Shown: positions 47,117-59,259, counted from the first letter of the stretch. The stretch: 64,000 bases of DNA from Nicotiana tabacum (GCF_000715075.1 NC_134095.1:12776222-12840221), one strand, 5' to 3'. Numbers and translations are program-made. Notes: a model not told the origin generated them from the sequence alone.

Positions 47117-49917
47117 TGTCACGACCCCAAACCGACTCGGTCATGATGGTGCCTATCGTGAAATTAGGCCAACCGATACATTTCCAATTTAATCCACATT
47201 TCATTTAAAAACTTAAGTAAAACCATTTTTCAACTGAAATCCGATAAAGATATAAAATTAAAATCGACAAAGCAAAAAAATACAAGCCCGACCTCGGGTG
47301 TCACTAAGTCATGAGCCATGCTACAATAGTTCCGAAGTAAGACAAGACCAAATAGTTTGAAAATAGCAACAAATTACTAATAGGAAGATAGAGAAGGAGA
47401 AAAGTGGAACTGCGAATCGCCAAGCAGCTACCTCGCTATCTCCGTGAAGTTGGCGATCGGAATAGTCAACAGCCGCTACCGTGCCCCGAGATACCTGGAT
47501 TTGCATACAAGGTGCAGGGGGTACCATGAGTACACCAACTCAGTAAGTAACAAGTCCAAACAATGGACTGATAGATAGTGGCAAAACAAACCTCAATAGA
47601 CAGAAAAAGTAGACATGCTTGCAGTTCAAGTAAAAATTCAATAGTAAATAAATGTAGTGTAAATAGTACGGAGTATAAGGCTCAGGAAATCTCTATGTAC
47701 CAATGCACAGATAGCATAATCAATCTTTAGTGTACATCCACTCACAAGTGCTCAACCACTCAGTACTTTATATGGCCATCCGGCCTAGGGAAGATCCATC
47801 CCCGAATATATATACCTCACTGACCGCAGTTATCCAATACCGAGGAAGGCCATTCCAGCCCTATGGAGAAGATCCATCTCCAAGTATAAATACTTCAGAC
47901 CAGATCCATGTCCAGGGAAGATACATCACTCAATATCATCAACTGCGCTCACCGGGGGGTGTAAAGACTCCGGAGGGGCTCCTTTCAGCCCAAGCGCTAT
48001 AACAAGCCAACGAGGCATAATCAATACTCCCTCCGTTCCAATTTATGTGAACCTATTTGACTCGGCACGGAGTTTAAGAAAAAAGTGAAGACTTTTGGAA
48101 TTTGTGGTCCTAAACAAGTCCAAATGGGGCCCAGAGTATTTGTGTGATTATAAAAGCTTCTCATTAAGGGTAGAGTTGTAACTTTAAGCTAAATTGTCAC
48201 CAAATTTAGAAAGGGTTCATTCTTTTTGGAACGGACCAAAAAGGAAATAGGTTCACATAAACTGGAACAGAGGGAGTATCTCGCTGCGGCGTGCAGCCCG
48301 ATCCCATACTATCACTAAGTGGTGTCATGGAATGATCCAGGCCGCGATTCTCATACTGCACGCCCACACGCCCGTCACTTGGCATTTGCGTCACCTCAAT
48401 AGTAATCATAGAACACATAGTTTGGGTTTCGAACCCTCAGAACCAAGTTTGGAAGCGTTACTTACCTTAAATCAAGCCAAACTCTAGCCCGCGACGCCCT
48501 TGCCTCTCGATTCGGGCTCCAAATGCCCCAAACTAACCAAAATCAGTATATATCATTAATACACGCTAAAGGAACAAAGCCCAAGCAAATATAATCAAAT
48601 TAACTCAAAAATCCCGAAATTGGCCAAACCCGACCCCCGGACAATGTCTCGGAATTTGATAAAATCACGTCACAAGAATCCTTATCCTCCCACGAGTCTA
48701 TACATACCAAGAACATCAAAATCGGACCTCAAATGGCCCCTCAAATCACCACTCAAAGCTCTCCAAAACATCAATTTTAACCTTTAAATTTCACAAATTT
48801 CATGTCTAATCAGTTAGAAATCACCATAGAATCAAGTATTGAGTTTAAAAACATTACCTCCAAGTGTTACCGCTTGAATCCCTCTTCAATTCCTCTCAAA
48901 AAGTTCCAAGTTCAAACTCAAATGGTGGGAAAATGACCAAATTTCAAGAAGGCAAGAATTTATATATTCTGTCCAGGGGTTCCGCATCTGCGGTCCAATA
49001 CCTGACCTGCGACCCCCGCACATGCGACAAGAAGTCCGCATCTGCGGAATTTCACTTAAAGTCCCCGTCCGTTCCTGTGATCAAACCACCGTATTTGCGG
49101 GCTCGCAGGTGCGACTAACCTTCCGCATCTGCGCTGCATCCCCAACCAACCGGCCTTCGCTCCTGCGATCAAAATTCCGCTTCTGCGGCATGCACCTGCG
49201 GTCCCCAATCCACAGGTGCAGTTATGACAGAAAAACAGCAGCTTCAGTTGCAAGCTCTATTTTCCAACTCTCGGATAACCCGTCGAAATCATCCCGAGGC
49301 CCTCAGGACCTCAACCAAACCTACCAACAAGTCACATATCACCATTCAAACTTATACCAACCCTCAGAACACTCAAATAAATGCTGAAACCCCAAATCAC
49401 CCTCGGATTCAAGCTTAAGGATTCCAAAACTTCTGAATTCCGCCATCGATCAAAAAGTCTATCAAACCTCATCCGAATGACCTAAAATTTTGCACACACG
49501 TTCCAATTGACACAACAGACCTACTTCAATTTTCGAAATTCTAATCCGACCCCGATATCCAAATTTCCACTACCAACCGGAAAACGCCAAAACTCCAATT
49601 TCGCCAATTCAAGCCTAAATCTACCACGGACCTCCAGAATACATTCTGATCATGCTCATAAGTCCCAAATCACCTCACGAAGCTATCCGAACCATAAAAA
49701 TCAAGTTCCGAGATTATTTACTCACAAGTCAACTTCTAATTGACTTTTCTAACTAAAGCTTTCCAAAAAGAGACTAAGCATCTCATTTCTCTATAAACCC
49801 ACTCCGAGCCCAAACCAACCAACGTGATACGATGAAATGTAGCTGAACAGCACATAAAGAAGTAGAAATAGGGGAAACAGAGCGGTAACTCATGAAACGA
49901 CTGGACGGGTCGTTACA
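47117..49917 (-). repeat. Element F 5' LTR
   Basis: Full-length 2.8-kb LTR, TGTAACGACC to GTGACA on the minus strand. It carries a Stowaway MITE at 48027-48276. The plus-strand ORFs within it (for example 49022-49387) repeat low-complexity phrases such as CTGCGG and have no domain; I do not call genes. Confidence 0.85.
48027..48276. mobile_element. Stowaway-type (Tc1/mariner) MITE
   Basis: The termini CTCCCTCCGTTCCAATTTAT and the reverse of ATAAACTGGAACAGAGGGAG match over about 30 bp and are flanked by TA on each side (48025-48026, 48277-48278). Its 250-bp length and ends are diagnostic. Confidence 0.92.
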
Positions 49918-50647
49918 GGTGGGGTGGAAAATTTCAATCTTTATCTACTTATTAGGTAATGTCTCGTTACCTGGTAATTAACTAATTACCCACATAATTA
50001 AGAATTATTTCAAATTACTTGATATACTATTCACTTTTAATACACTTTATATTAGGCCCTACTATCATGGTTATGTGATATCATATAAAATTAATACATA
50101 CAATATTGTTTCATTAAAACATCCATGTAAAAATACATATATCTTCTCAACTTCTAATTTTTCTAATCTCATATAAATAGTACAAATTTTCGTATGCTTA
50201 ATTCTTAAAATGGTAAAAAGATAACCTTCTTTTCTTGAGGGAAATAATTTATATCCTTACAATAAAGAAAATCTCATAAACTTTCTTATATTATGTATAT
50301 AATTTAAAGCATATTCGAAAGTAGTAATATTAATAACTATATAAAATCATATTTATTTTTTTAAAATTTTTTACACAAAATGTTCCACCCATATGATAGT
50401 CATATGATTTTGTTTAGTTTCTTATAATATAATTACATGGTAAATTATAGTTGTTGTTGTTATTATCACATTTACTCAATATATATAGAACGGTTCACGT
50501 GATGTTTCAATTAGCACTTAGGAGTACTAAACCCTGAAATGGGAAACAGATTTAAGGAGAAGTAGGCGAGAGAATAAAGGCAACAACAAAGGACAAGCTT
50601 TTGAAAAAAATTGGCAAGCTTTTGAAAAAAACTTACGGGATGTAACA
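49918..50647 (-). repeat. Element E 3' LTR, part right of F
   Basis: It continues the LTR interrupted at 41867 and ends with GGGATGTAACA at 50647. It differs from 52310-53053 more (about 6-8 percent plus indels near 50340-50400) than the left part does. Confidence 0.88.
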
Positions 50648-51130
50648 TCCTTCTCCCTTTAGAACATTCGTTCTCGAATGTTAATTCTTAGAGATTTACA
50701 AAAATTTTGCCAGAGTCTCTTCTGTAAACTTAAGCTAAAACCCAAACTATATCTGAGGTCTCGACTATTCACAACCTTTTGTACTCGAGTATCTCGTATC
50801 TTCTTCACATCTACCTTACTTACTTTTTAATCTTGCATTGCATCTTTTGTCGCTTTCATAACATCCCATCCACATAGGTAGAAATTACATCTACGCCTTA
50901 AAGCTCTATTGTGATAGCACTTCTGGTGCATACAACATTGAGTGGAAGCTTTATACTGAATTCTTACGACTCAGCTCTATGGCACGATCTGAAAACAAAG
51001 GAAGGGTAACATTTCTTAAATGCCCTATAGCCTCTCAATTATAAATGTGGCGTGCAACACACCATAAGTGACACTCTACTAGGCATGGCTTTGTAGACTC
51101 CCTAGGAAACGAGCCGCTCTGATACCACTT
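50648..51130 (-). other. Element E internal region (no coding capacity)
   Basis: Its 483 bp hold a polypurine tract on the minus strand at 50648-50660 (AAAGGGAGAAGGA), directly before the LTR start. The primer site GCTCTGATACCA (plus strand, 51116-51127) is the exact complement form of TGGTATCAGAGC, a tRNA-Met-type site. Between them are short phrases such as CATTCGTTCTCGAATG and no ORF above 50 codons that I trust. Replication would need proteins from another element. Confidence 0.85.
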
Positions 51131-53053
51131 TATCACGCCCCAACCTTGGGAGGGTGGCTGGCACCCGGTGCCGCACTGGCCCGAGCGAACCACTCTGTAA
51201 CTCATTCATTTCTTTTGTAACTATCATGGGCCAACATGGCCACAACTCGTAATGTATAATTGTAAGTGAGAAAATGTTATATCAATGAACCATCGTTCAT
51301 AAAACATGAATACATATAGGCCGTCAAGACCTCTGACATACTGTACATAATAAACCTGTATCTACAAAGCCTCTAAGATTATTTGACATAAAATAGGAAG
51401 GGTACCGGCCTACCTATAAGTCTGTATCAAAACTCTGACACGATGATTTATAGACACGGCAGCACTCCGAATGAGGTGGAGTCTTACCAATCCTTCGATG
51501 ATTGCTAACCTCGTCTACTATGGGGGCTCGTCAAACTGATTATCTATACCTGGAGTAGAGAAGAATATGTATGATATTCTTGAGAAAGATTACACCGTAC
51601 TCCCTTAATATCACAAATCCCACGTTGCTAAAGTATTAGGCCATTTCATATGAATTGCTGAAGCAAATCACGTTTGCAAGCAAGCACCAAAAAGACCAAG
51701 AAACCGAACAAATGTTGTATGCATGGGCAAAGTGGCAACTCAACTTCAACTTGAACGGGAAAGTGGAGTCTTTGAGATGGCAAAAAAGAAGAAGCAAATA
51801 ACAGGAAAATCCGATCAAAAGAAACCATCTCAACCTCTGTTGGGTAATTAAAACAAGAAAAATCTCAAAGAAAGTTTTACTATGCTTCATATTCTAACGA
51901 AAAAACAGTAGACATGACAACTTTGAATCCTATTTGTTATCCCATGATCCTTTCCATTCATATTAACAATTGTATTTGCAATTGTATTTCAGATACAGCT
52001 TATCTCCGGTAAATAGTAGTAATATTGAATGCCCTAATTTGATTACTTCAACAGTCTTCTCCTCCCTTCCCTTTGCTAAATTTGTAAAAGAATATTTTGA
52101 AGATTATGTCTGAGGAACGAAACCTTCAGCAATTTGATTTTGAAATTTCAAGCGAAGGAGGAAGCGTTGTCGGCATTAATTGGTGATTTCAACACTTCTT
52201 TAATTTTCTAGAAAAGAAAAATGCACCGTTTGTCCACCATTTTTCTTAATGTGACACATAATATAAATGACTAATGAGTCATTTGGTTGAATGGCACAAG
52301 CTGCCACATGGGGTGAGGTGGGAAATTTCAATCTTTATCTACTTATTAGGTAATTAGGTAAAGTCTCGGTTATCCGGTAATTAATTAATTACCCACATAA
52401 CTAAGAATTATTTTAAATTACTTGATATACTATTCACTTTTAATACACTTTATATATACCCTACTATCATGGTCATGTGGTATCATATAAAATTAATACA
52501 TACACTATTGTTTCATTAAAACATCCATGTAAAAATACATATATCTTCTCAACTTCTAATTTTCCTAATCTCATATAAATAGCACAAATTTTCGTACGCT
52601 TAATTCTTAAAATGGTAAAAATATAACCTTATTTTCTTGGAAAAAATAATTTATATCCTTACAATAAAGAAAATTTCATAAACTTTCTTATATTATGTGT
52701 ATAATTTAAAGCATATTCGGAAATAGTAATATTAATAACTATATAAAATTATATTATTTATTTTTGTTTTAATATCCACGCATATATTAGCATGTATATG
52801 ATAGTCATATGATCTTGTTTAGTTTCTTATAATATAATTACATGGTAAATTATAGTTGTTGCTGTTATTATCACATTTACTCAATATATATTGAACGGTT
52901 CACGTGATGTTTCAATTAGCACTTAGGAGTACTAAACCCTGAAATAAGAGACAGATTTAAGGAGAAGTGAGCGAGAGAATAAAGGCAACAACAAAGGAGA
53001 AGCTTTTGAAAAAAATTGGGCAAGCTTTTGAAAAAAACTTACGGGATGTAACA
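51131..53053 (-). repeat. Element E 5' LTR
   Basis: Uninterrupted 1.92-kb LTR, TGTTACATCCC on the minus strand at 53053 to GTGATA at 51131. It serves as the reference for the split left copy. Confidence 0.9.
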
Positions 53054-53063
53054 GAAGTAGTGG

Positions 53064-54116
53064 CGGGCTTGATAAATATCACATAAGTTCTTCCAAGTCC
53101 CATTGGCATTCCGGGGTCTATGTGAAGTTGTTTTTCTTCTTCAGTAACGAGAATAATTGATGGCTCTTATCGGATGACCTCAAGATGAATCGCCCCAGGG
53201 CGGCAATACACCTAGTTAGTATTTGTACGACCTCACATTGTCCACTACCATGATATCTTCGATTTTGATCTTGTCGGGGTTGATCTTGATTCCTCGGTTG
53301 GATACCATGAACCCGAGAAATTTACCTGATCCGACTTTGAATGCGCATTTTTTCAGATTTAACTTCATGTTGTACTTCTTCAATGTACTAAAGGTTTCAT
53401 GCAAATGCTTTAAATGGTTCTCTGCTTGTAGGGAATTAAATGACATATCATCAATATAAACTTCCGTGGATTTCCCTATTTGTTCTTCGAACATTCAATT
53501 TACTAGGCATTGGTAAGTGGCACCAGCATTTTTTAATCCAAATAGCATTACGTTATAGCAGTATGTGCCATACTTAGTGATGAAGAAGGTCTTCTACTGA
53601 TCATCCGGGTTCATTCGTAATTGGTTATACCCGGAATAGGCATCGAGAAAACTGAGGGTATCGTGGACGGCTGTGGCATCGATCATGCGATCGATGTTTG
53701 GCAAAAGGAATGGGTTTTTGGGGCATGCCTTATTTAAATCTTTATAATCCACACACATTCTTAGTTTGCTCCCTTTTTTAGAGACTACTACTATGTTTGC
53801 TAACCAATTTGACCTCCCGAATGGACCTTATTTTAAGGAGTTTAGTTACCTCGTCCTTGATGAAAGTATGCTTGATCTCGGACTAGGGTCTCCTTTTCTG
53901 CTTGCTTGGATGGAATTTCGGGTCCAGGTTCAGCTTGTGATTAGTGATCTTCGGTGGGATCCCTATTATGTCGATATTGGACCAAGCAAAATAATCCATG
54001 TTAGCTATAAGAAATTGAATGAGTTTTTTCCTGAGTTTGGGAGTTAACCCTGTGCCCAGGTATACCTTTCGATCGGGATGGTGTGCGGTCAGTATGACCT
54101 GCTCCAGCTCTTCCAC
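53064..54116 (-). pseudogene. Element D reverse transcriptase pseudogene
   Basis: The N-terminal part (GLTPKLRKKLIQFLIANMDY, FAWSNIDIIGIPP) lies at 53883-54116. The fingers and palm blocks follow in shifting frames (53500-53880), and YIDDM with LKKYNMKLNLKKCAFKVGSG at 53216-53494. The end of the connection domain (LTRCIAALGRF, near 53190) leads to the E insertion at 53054. Stops within 53500-53600 and after 53216 inactivate it. The active site is kept. Confidence 0.85.
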
Positions 54117-54287
54117 CGTTGATTTGGTAGCGTTAGAATCATCGGGGACTATAAAGGATCAAGGAACCCGGCAATCATCATCTTCGAAAGTCCCCTGCTT
54201 GTCTGGTTGGGTCGAGGTCGGCATCAATGATTGCTATTTGGTTTCCTATTTTGCTTTTGAACTTGGCTTCTTTGTTGATGAGAGTGT

Positions 54288-54780
54288 TCATATCGGAATT
54301 ACTTCATCAACGGCAAACATCTCCTTTGCGGCGGGTTTCTCCTTGCAGATCATTTTAATCCCCTCTAGTGTTGGGAATTTTAACACCTGGTGAAGGGTCG
54401 AGGGCACAACCCTCATGTTGTGGATCCATGGTCTCCCGAACAGGGCGTTGTACCTCATATCCCCTTCGATCACATAAAATTTGGTCTCCTAGGTGGTTCC
54501 GGCTGTGTTTACCAGTAGCGTTATTTCTCCTTTAGTAGTTTCGCAAGCCATGTTGAATCCGTTTAGCACTCGGGCTGCATGTACAATTTGGTCCTGTAGG
54601 CCAAGTTGTTCTACGACCCTCGATCGAATGATGTTGGCCGAGCTACCTGGATCAATTAACACACGTTTAACTCGAGATTTATTCATGAGTACAAATATTA
54701 CTAATGCATCGTTATGGGGCTGCACGATTCCTTCTGCGTCTTCGTATTGAAAGACAGAGTTACTTCTCGTATGTAATCCC
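54288..54780 (-). pseudogene. Element D retropepsin-like protease
   Basis: LIDPGSSANIIRSRVVEQLG (frame 54489-54725) carries the D-P-G-S form of the catalytic motif common in Tat elements. [18 protein letters not shown] follows in 54288-54473 after a stop at about 54489. It would process Gag-Pol. Confidence 0.85.
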
Positions 54781-55495
54781 GAGTTCGTTTCTCCCTCGTG
54801 ATGAATACTTTGGTGTGCTTTAACATCGAACCTTGAGGAATATCGAACCCTCTAATAATTATATGAATGACGTATTGAGGTTCTTCTCGCTCGGCTTGTT
54901 TATTGGAGTCTCTATTTCTAAAATAATTCTTGGCTCGGTCGTCAGAAATTCCCGAAGATGCTCGAGGTTGAATAGCCGGGCTACTTCTTCTTTCAATTAT
55001 CGACAAAATTCCATTCTGTGGCCATGAATGCCATGATATTTGCACATTTGGTTGGGGTCTCTTTGGGCTGGATCGATTTGTAAAGGTCGAGGCCATTTGG
55101 TATCTTTGATGCGTCCAATAGCCGATACAATGGCAGCTGCATCAACATTAAAGTTATATCTGATAATCGCGGTGCTTTTTTAGGTCTAATAGGCCTGTCG
55201 AAGCCGTTCTTGCTCATGAGCCCTCTAGATCTCTATCCTTGATCAATTCTCTTTTCATTTCGTATAGAATTTCGCCCAAATCCGCTACTTCTACGATCTC
55301 CATTATATGGCAGGTATCGATCTCTGTTCAACCTCAGTTCTCGGTTAATATCCCTCTTGATTCTATCAACGGGTCTGATAAGATAAACGAACCCGGAAGG
55401 GGCCCCAAGTTAATCGTCTTCGACCCTGATCTTTGATTGGTACCGATTATGCACATCAGACCAAGTGAAAACCGTGTATTCTATCTGATTCTGCT
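54781..55495 (-). pseudogene. Element D gag C-terminus and gag-protease linker
   Basis: Frames 54993-55217 and 54701-55096 carry FDRPIRPKKAPRLSD, TPTKCANIMAFMATEWN (a zinc-knuckle position that has lost residues) and DRAKNYFRNRDSNKQAEREE. Frames alternate, so indels are frequent here. Confidence 0.6.
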
Positions 55496-56550
55496 TCAAC
55501 TGCTTTGGAGCCATCGAGCTTCGAACATTGAGTCCTTGGGTGAAAGCTTGAAAAACCCAATCATCAACGACCGATGGTAGGTCCATCCTTCTATTTGGAA
55601 TCGAGACACGAATTCTCTAAGTATTTCGTTATCCTTCTGCCTTACGTTGAAAAGGCCCGACTTCCTGGTCTCAACTTTGATGGCCCCAGCGTGTTCCTTT
55701 ACGAAAGAATCTGCAAGCATAGAAAATGAATCAATAGAGTTAGGTGGTAAATTGCGGTACCATATCATGGCTCCCTTTGATAGGGTTTTCCCAAATTTAT
55801 TTAGCAAGAAAGATTTGATCTCGCCATCCTCTAGATCATTCCCTTTGATAGCACATGTGTAAGAGGTGACATTCTAGTTTGGGTCGGTCGTTCCATTGTA
55901 TTTAGGAATCTCGGGCATGCAGAACTTCTTGGGGATCGTCTTGGGAGCTTCTCTCGGGGGGAAAGTTTTTTGCACGAACTTTTTGGAGTCCAGACCCTTC
56001 AATATCGGTAGTGCCCCTAGGATTTGATCGACCTTGGAATTGTAAGTTTCCACCTTCTTATCGTTTGCCTCAATCTTCTTTTCCCCCAACTCAATTCGTT
56101 TTGTCAGTTCCTTGAGCATCTTCATGATTGCAGGATTGGTCCCAGGTTCTTTATCGTTCGATTCCCTTGAGACCGATTCAACTCTGTGGACAACTTCTTG
56201 GGACGGCTTGGGCTCAATCCTACTCGGCGGGCGATTCTGGTTCTGGAGCTGGGCTATCGCCGCTTGTTGAGCCTGCAATATTTCGAAGATCACCCACAGG
56301 TTTATTCCGCCATCTTCGCCGCCATGTGTGTTTTGAGCGGCTGATTGGACATCCCTACGAACACTGCCCTCGGGATCAACGACCAAATTTGCGTTGATGC
56401 TACATGTGATTTAACATCGATTGGATCTACAACAGGGACTCCATCGAGATTGATCGGGGGTACGTTGTTCCGTGGTGCTATGTTATCATTTTCCCTGCGA
56501 TGGCCGAAATTATTGTCAACGTGTAGGGGTGCTGACTGAAAGTTCGACAT
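55496..56550 (-). pseudogene. Element D gag pseudogene
   Basis: The start MSNFQSAPLHVDNNFGHRR at 56550 leads to a frame break near 56390, after which VVDPEGSVRRDVQSAAQNT continues to 55874. This part has a coiled-coil segment (MLKELTKRIELGEKKIEAND) and the pre-core phrase MPEIPKYNGTTDPN. The gag core (FGKTLSKGAMIWYRNLPPN, ILREFVSRFQ) lies in 55496-55807. The primer site is less than 100 bp upstream, so the leader is short. Confidence 0.85.
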
Positions 56551-56640
56551 TTTGGGCCCGGAATCAAAGATACTCTAAAGAACAAGTGTAAAATAATGTG
56601 TGTAATGAAAGTTTGTACCAAGTAACCACTATTATCCTCA

Positions 56641-56659
56641 GCGCTACGGTGGGCGCCAA
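56641..56659 (-). other. Element D primer binding site
   Basis: The minus strand reads TTGGCGCCCACCGTAGCGC immediately after the 5' LTR. It resembles the tRNA-Lys-type site TGGCGCCCAACGTGGGGC with a few changes. Confidence 0.7.
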
Positions 56660-57260
56660 ACTATTTACCCTCAAAATCGGGTAACAATTGAATTTATATG
56701 CGGTTTTAAGAATACGTGATGTAACTTGATACAAATTAAGAAAACAGATTAATATTGAAATTAATGATAAGAAAATGAATGCAAACCACACAAATTGAAC
56801 AGCCTTAGCCTTTGAGTTTGATCACCCTCGAGCCAAGAAATGCCTCAACTGATATTAGAACAAAATAACAAAATGATAAGAACTAGAAACAACAGTGCAT
56901 TGCTTTTTGGTGCGTCTTACAATGTGTCGTATAAATAATCAAACCTCCCTTTATATAGTAGGGGAGTCCTACTCTTGATACAATTGTATAAAAGGTAACC
57001 AACTCATGATTTGTTAATCAATCGGCCTCTCCTTGATACGTACCGAGAATTCCGTCGTGATCTCCAACCGATCCCGGATACTTCGGCCTTCCGTTATTTG
57101 GCTCGACAAAGTTCCCTCGATCTTGTTCGGTCATGGAGTCACGAGCTCAACGATTTAACTTTGCACCTTGATTCAACATAACCCGTTCTCGAGCTCTGGC
57201 CTATCACGTCAGCCTCAGTCGGTCATACAATTGACGAACCCAGTTTCAACCATATAACCA
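56660..57260 (-). repeat. Element D 5' LTR
   Basis: Pairs with 33520-34122. A TATA box TATATAAA lies at 56950-56957 on the minus strand. The outer end (near TATATGG) has diverged, so the start is good to a few bases only, and no target duplication could be read. Confidence 0.85.
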
Positions 57261-57851
57261 GGATATACACAAAGTATCATAAATAAATTATGTGAATTTT
57301 TTACACTTTAATTTTCTTATTAAGTGTTGTCCTTATTAAAGAAGTGAACTATTGAATGTCAATGCTGCTGTCACAATCGAATTATGGGTATAGGAGCACC
57401 AATATTGATTTAAATTAAAACTTATACTCCATTGAGAACATGGGAAACCCAACAAACCAGTAATAACTTGTATAACACTAGTAATAATTTACTAACAATG
57501 ACAATGATAATTCAACTTTCTAACAAATAAACAAATCAGTCTACAACATGACAAGATCGTATATATTATAATAACAAGATTAATTAACATGAGAAATAAA
57601 TAATTGTCACATCCTTCTCTGTCCATTTTCCAGTATCGGCTGTTTGCATAGTTGTTGAAAATTTGAGCAATTCAAGCAAAGACATGAGCCAAATCCAGCC
57701 TGTCCTGTCCATATTCCAGTCGAGAGAAAGTTGGTAAAGTGGGGTAAAGATAGAGACCACAAACTGCTCCAATAGCTATCAATGTACGTACTTGTTGACA
57801 ATAAAGATTGATAAAAATATCAAAACTTTACCAAACCTAGAGGCTCAATAA
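57261..57851. other. Sequence downstream of the LEA-2-like gene
   Basis: No domain. The part nearest the gene (roughly 57600-57851) probably includes its 3' untranslated region; the ORFs at 57584-57801 show no similarity I recognise. Confidence 0.4.
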
Positions 57852-59110
57852 TCAACTGTATGTACAATTCTTTAATGGAATCGCGACGTTCAGTTTCTGG
57901 GTATTAAGAGTAATTAAACAATCAATCGTCTTGTAGAATTTTGGCTTCACCAATTGGCCCAAAACATAAGCTCTTGATCGAATCTTAAAGTTCAATTTCA
58001 ATGGCACGGGCTGTGTGGTAGCGCCTTTTGGGGTGCTCAAACTCGCTCCACTCCCATATAGTGGAATTTTGTTTCCTATTACTGATACAGCTACAACTCT
58101 TTGGCTCTTTCTTGATTGGTGGAATTTCTTCATCTGATAAATTATCGAAATAAGAATTTCATTCATTTTGATGACCGAGGAACTCAAATTATAAGTTAAA
58201 AAGCTAGTTAAATGACTTACTGCTCCGGAGCCAAGTATGAGCTCTGAAAATGAGAGATCAACAGGGGATGAGGTGACATGTACACCAAAAAATGTTGCAG
58301 TGTTACGATAAACGAATTTCACTGTAGCGTTCATTGAGATCATATCGGTTGCTACTCCAGAGTTATCAGAACCAGCTTGAATTCCAAATCTCTCAAATTT
58401 TATGCTCTGAAATCAAAATCCAACAAATACCCATTTCAAATCAAGCATCAACCTTTCCTATTTTTTAGAATTACAATAATAGCAAGTAAACAAACAAGAT
58501 AATCCTTCCATCTATTCCAGTTTATGTGATACTATTCCTTATTAATTCGTTCAAAAATAACAACATACATTAATGAAATTTTTTTATAGAGTGATTAAAT
58601 AAAAGGACTTACCCGCATGGTAATTTTGGGTTTCTGAGGACGACTAGCACCCCAAAGGACGAGAGCAAAGAAGGAGAAGAGGATAAAGAAGGCAACAATA
58701 AATGCCAGAAAATAGCAACGGCGAGGGAGAGGTTTGCTGTACTGATCATCTTCAAGCAGGCCTTCTTCTTCAATAACATCACATTCCTTCCACGGCTTCT
58801 GCCCTTTACGGTGGTTTCTACCGCCGGCTGCGGCGGCGTCGTTAGGAGAAATTTTTCGAGATCCAGGCTTGAGTGAGCCAGAAAATCGGCTGGAAGAGGA
58901 TTCACGGGAATGACGGCCGACGGAGGAGTGAGAGTGAGGCGGAGAACCCATAGGACTGATAACTGGAGTTGAATGAAACGACGTCGTTGTTTTCTCCCCA
59001 TCGTGTGAATCACGTGACGGACTTTGAACGTAATACACCGGCCGCCGATTATGGTCCGGCGATGATGGTGCCAAGCTGCTGGTTACATCTGAATCAGTTT
59101 TTGCGTGCAT
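57852..59110 (-). CDS. LEA-2 / NDR1-HIN1-like single-pass membrane protein, three exons
   Basis: Exons 59110-58613, 58406-58221 and 58133-57852 join in phase 0 into 321 residues; introns of 206 and 87 bp have GTAAGT donors and CAG acceptors. A Ser/Pro/His-rich cytosolic N-terminus carries YYVQSPSRDSHDGEK (residues 26-40), a motif conserved in a plant family annotated as LEA hydroxyproline-rich glycoprotein-like. A single hydrophobic segment lies at residues 133-153. The rest is a LEA-2-type beta domain with FHQSRKSQR, GNKIPLYGSGASL and SRAYVLGQLVKPKFY. Biochemical role is not established; relatives are membrane proteins linked to stress or defence. No stop or frameshift, so it looks functional. 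Confidence 0.88.
58503..58550. repeat. Stowaway-like terminal fragment in intron 1 of the LEA-2-like gene
   Basis: CCTTCCATCTATTCCAGTTT continuing to ATGTGATACTATT matches one Stowaway terminus (compare 48027). No opposite end is seen within the intron, so this is a one-ended remnant. Confidence 0.55.
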
Positions 59111-59238
59111 TTTTTTTTTGCTAGAATCAAAGAAGAAAAGAAATGTTAAAAGTGTAGATAGTGAGTTGGGTTTTACTGATCTCTTGCCTTAATATGTAAG
59201 TACATTGTTTGATTGACGCAACCAAATAATTCTTCCTT

Positions 59239-59246
59239 TTTAAATA
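59239..59246 (-). promoter_or_regulatory. Possible TATA box of the LEA-2-like gene
   Basis: The minus strand reads TATTTAAA about 130 bp before the ATG. The region is AT-rich, so chance occurrence is possible. Confidence 0.25.
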
Positions 59247-59259
59247 ATAAAAGTATTAC

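Larger units (their letters stand above)
41868..49917 (-). mobile_element. Element F: Tekay/Del-type chromovirus-like Ty3/gypsy element nested in the LTR of E
   Basis: The termini TGTCACGACC and GGTCGTTACA are TG...CA on either strand. The 5-bp duplication GGTGG lies at 41863-41867 and 49918-49922. Gag, protease, RT, RNase H and integrase lie on the minus strand in that order. The 5' LTR is 2.8 kb (47117-49917) but the 3' LTR keeps only 0.82 kb (41868-42690) and is fused to integrase. Chromodomain and integrase C-terminus are absent through this deletion, so the lineage call rests on pol similarity and the primer site. Confidence 0.88.
40684..53053 (-). mobile_element. Element E: non-autonomous LTR retrotransposon nested in D, itself split by F
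   Basis: The 5-bp repeat GAAGT flanks it at 40679-40683 and 53054-53058, and removing it rejoins the RT-RNase H part of D. LTRs are 40684-50647 (about 1.91 kb once F is taken out) and 51131-53053 (1.92 kb). The interior is only 50648-51130. A tRNA-Met-type primer site and a polypurine tract show minus orientation. No gag or pol. The LTR start is TGTTACATCCC but the end is GTGAWA rather than CA. Confidence 0.88.
33520..57260 (-). mobile_element. Element D: Tat-lineage Ty3/gypsy retrotransposon interrupted by E (and F)
   Basis: Direct LTRs of about 600 bp (33520-34122 and 56660-57260) enclose gag, protease, RT, RNase H and integrase on the minus strand and an antisense gene on the plus strand. 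A primer site follows the right LTR and a polypurine tract precedes the left one. The two LTRs differ at roughly 8-9 percent of sites by eye, so this is an old insertion. Without E and F it measures about 11.4 kb. Its plan mirrors element A. Confidence 0.88.

Noticed and set aside
49022..49743. Plus-strand ORFs of 64-121 residues
   Set aside because: They lie in the 5' LTR of element F, are low in complexity and carry no domain.
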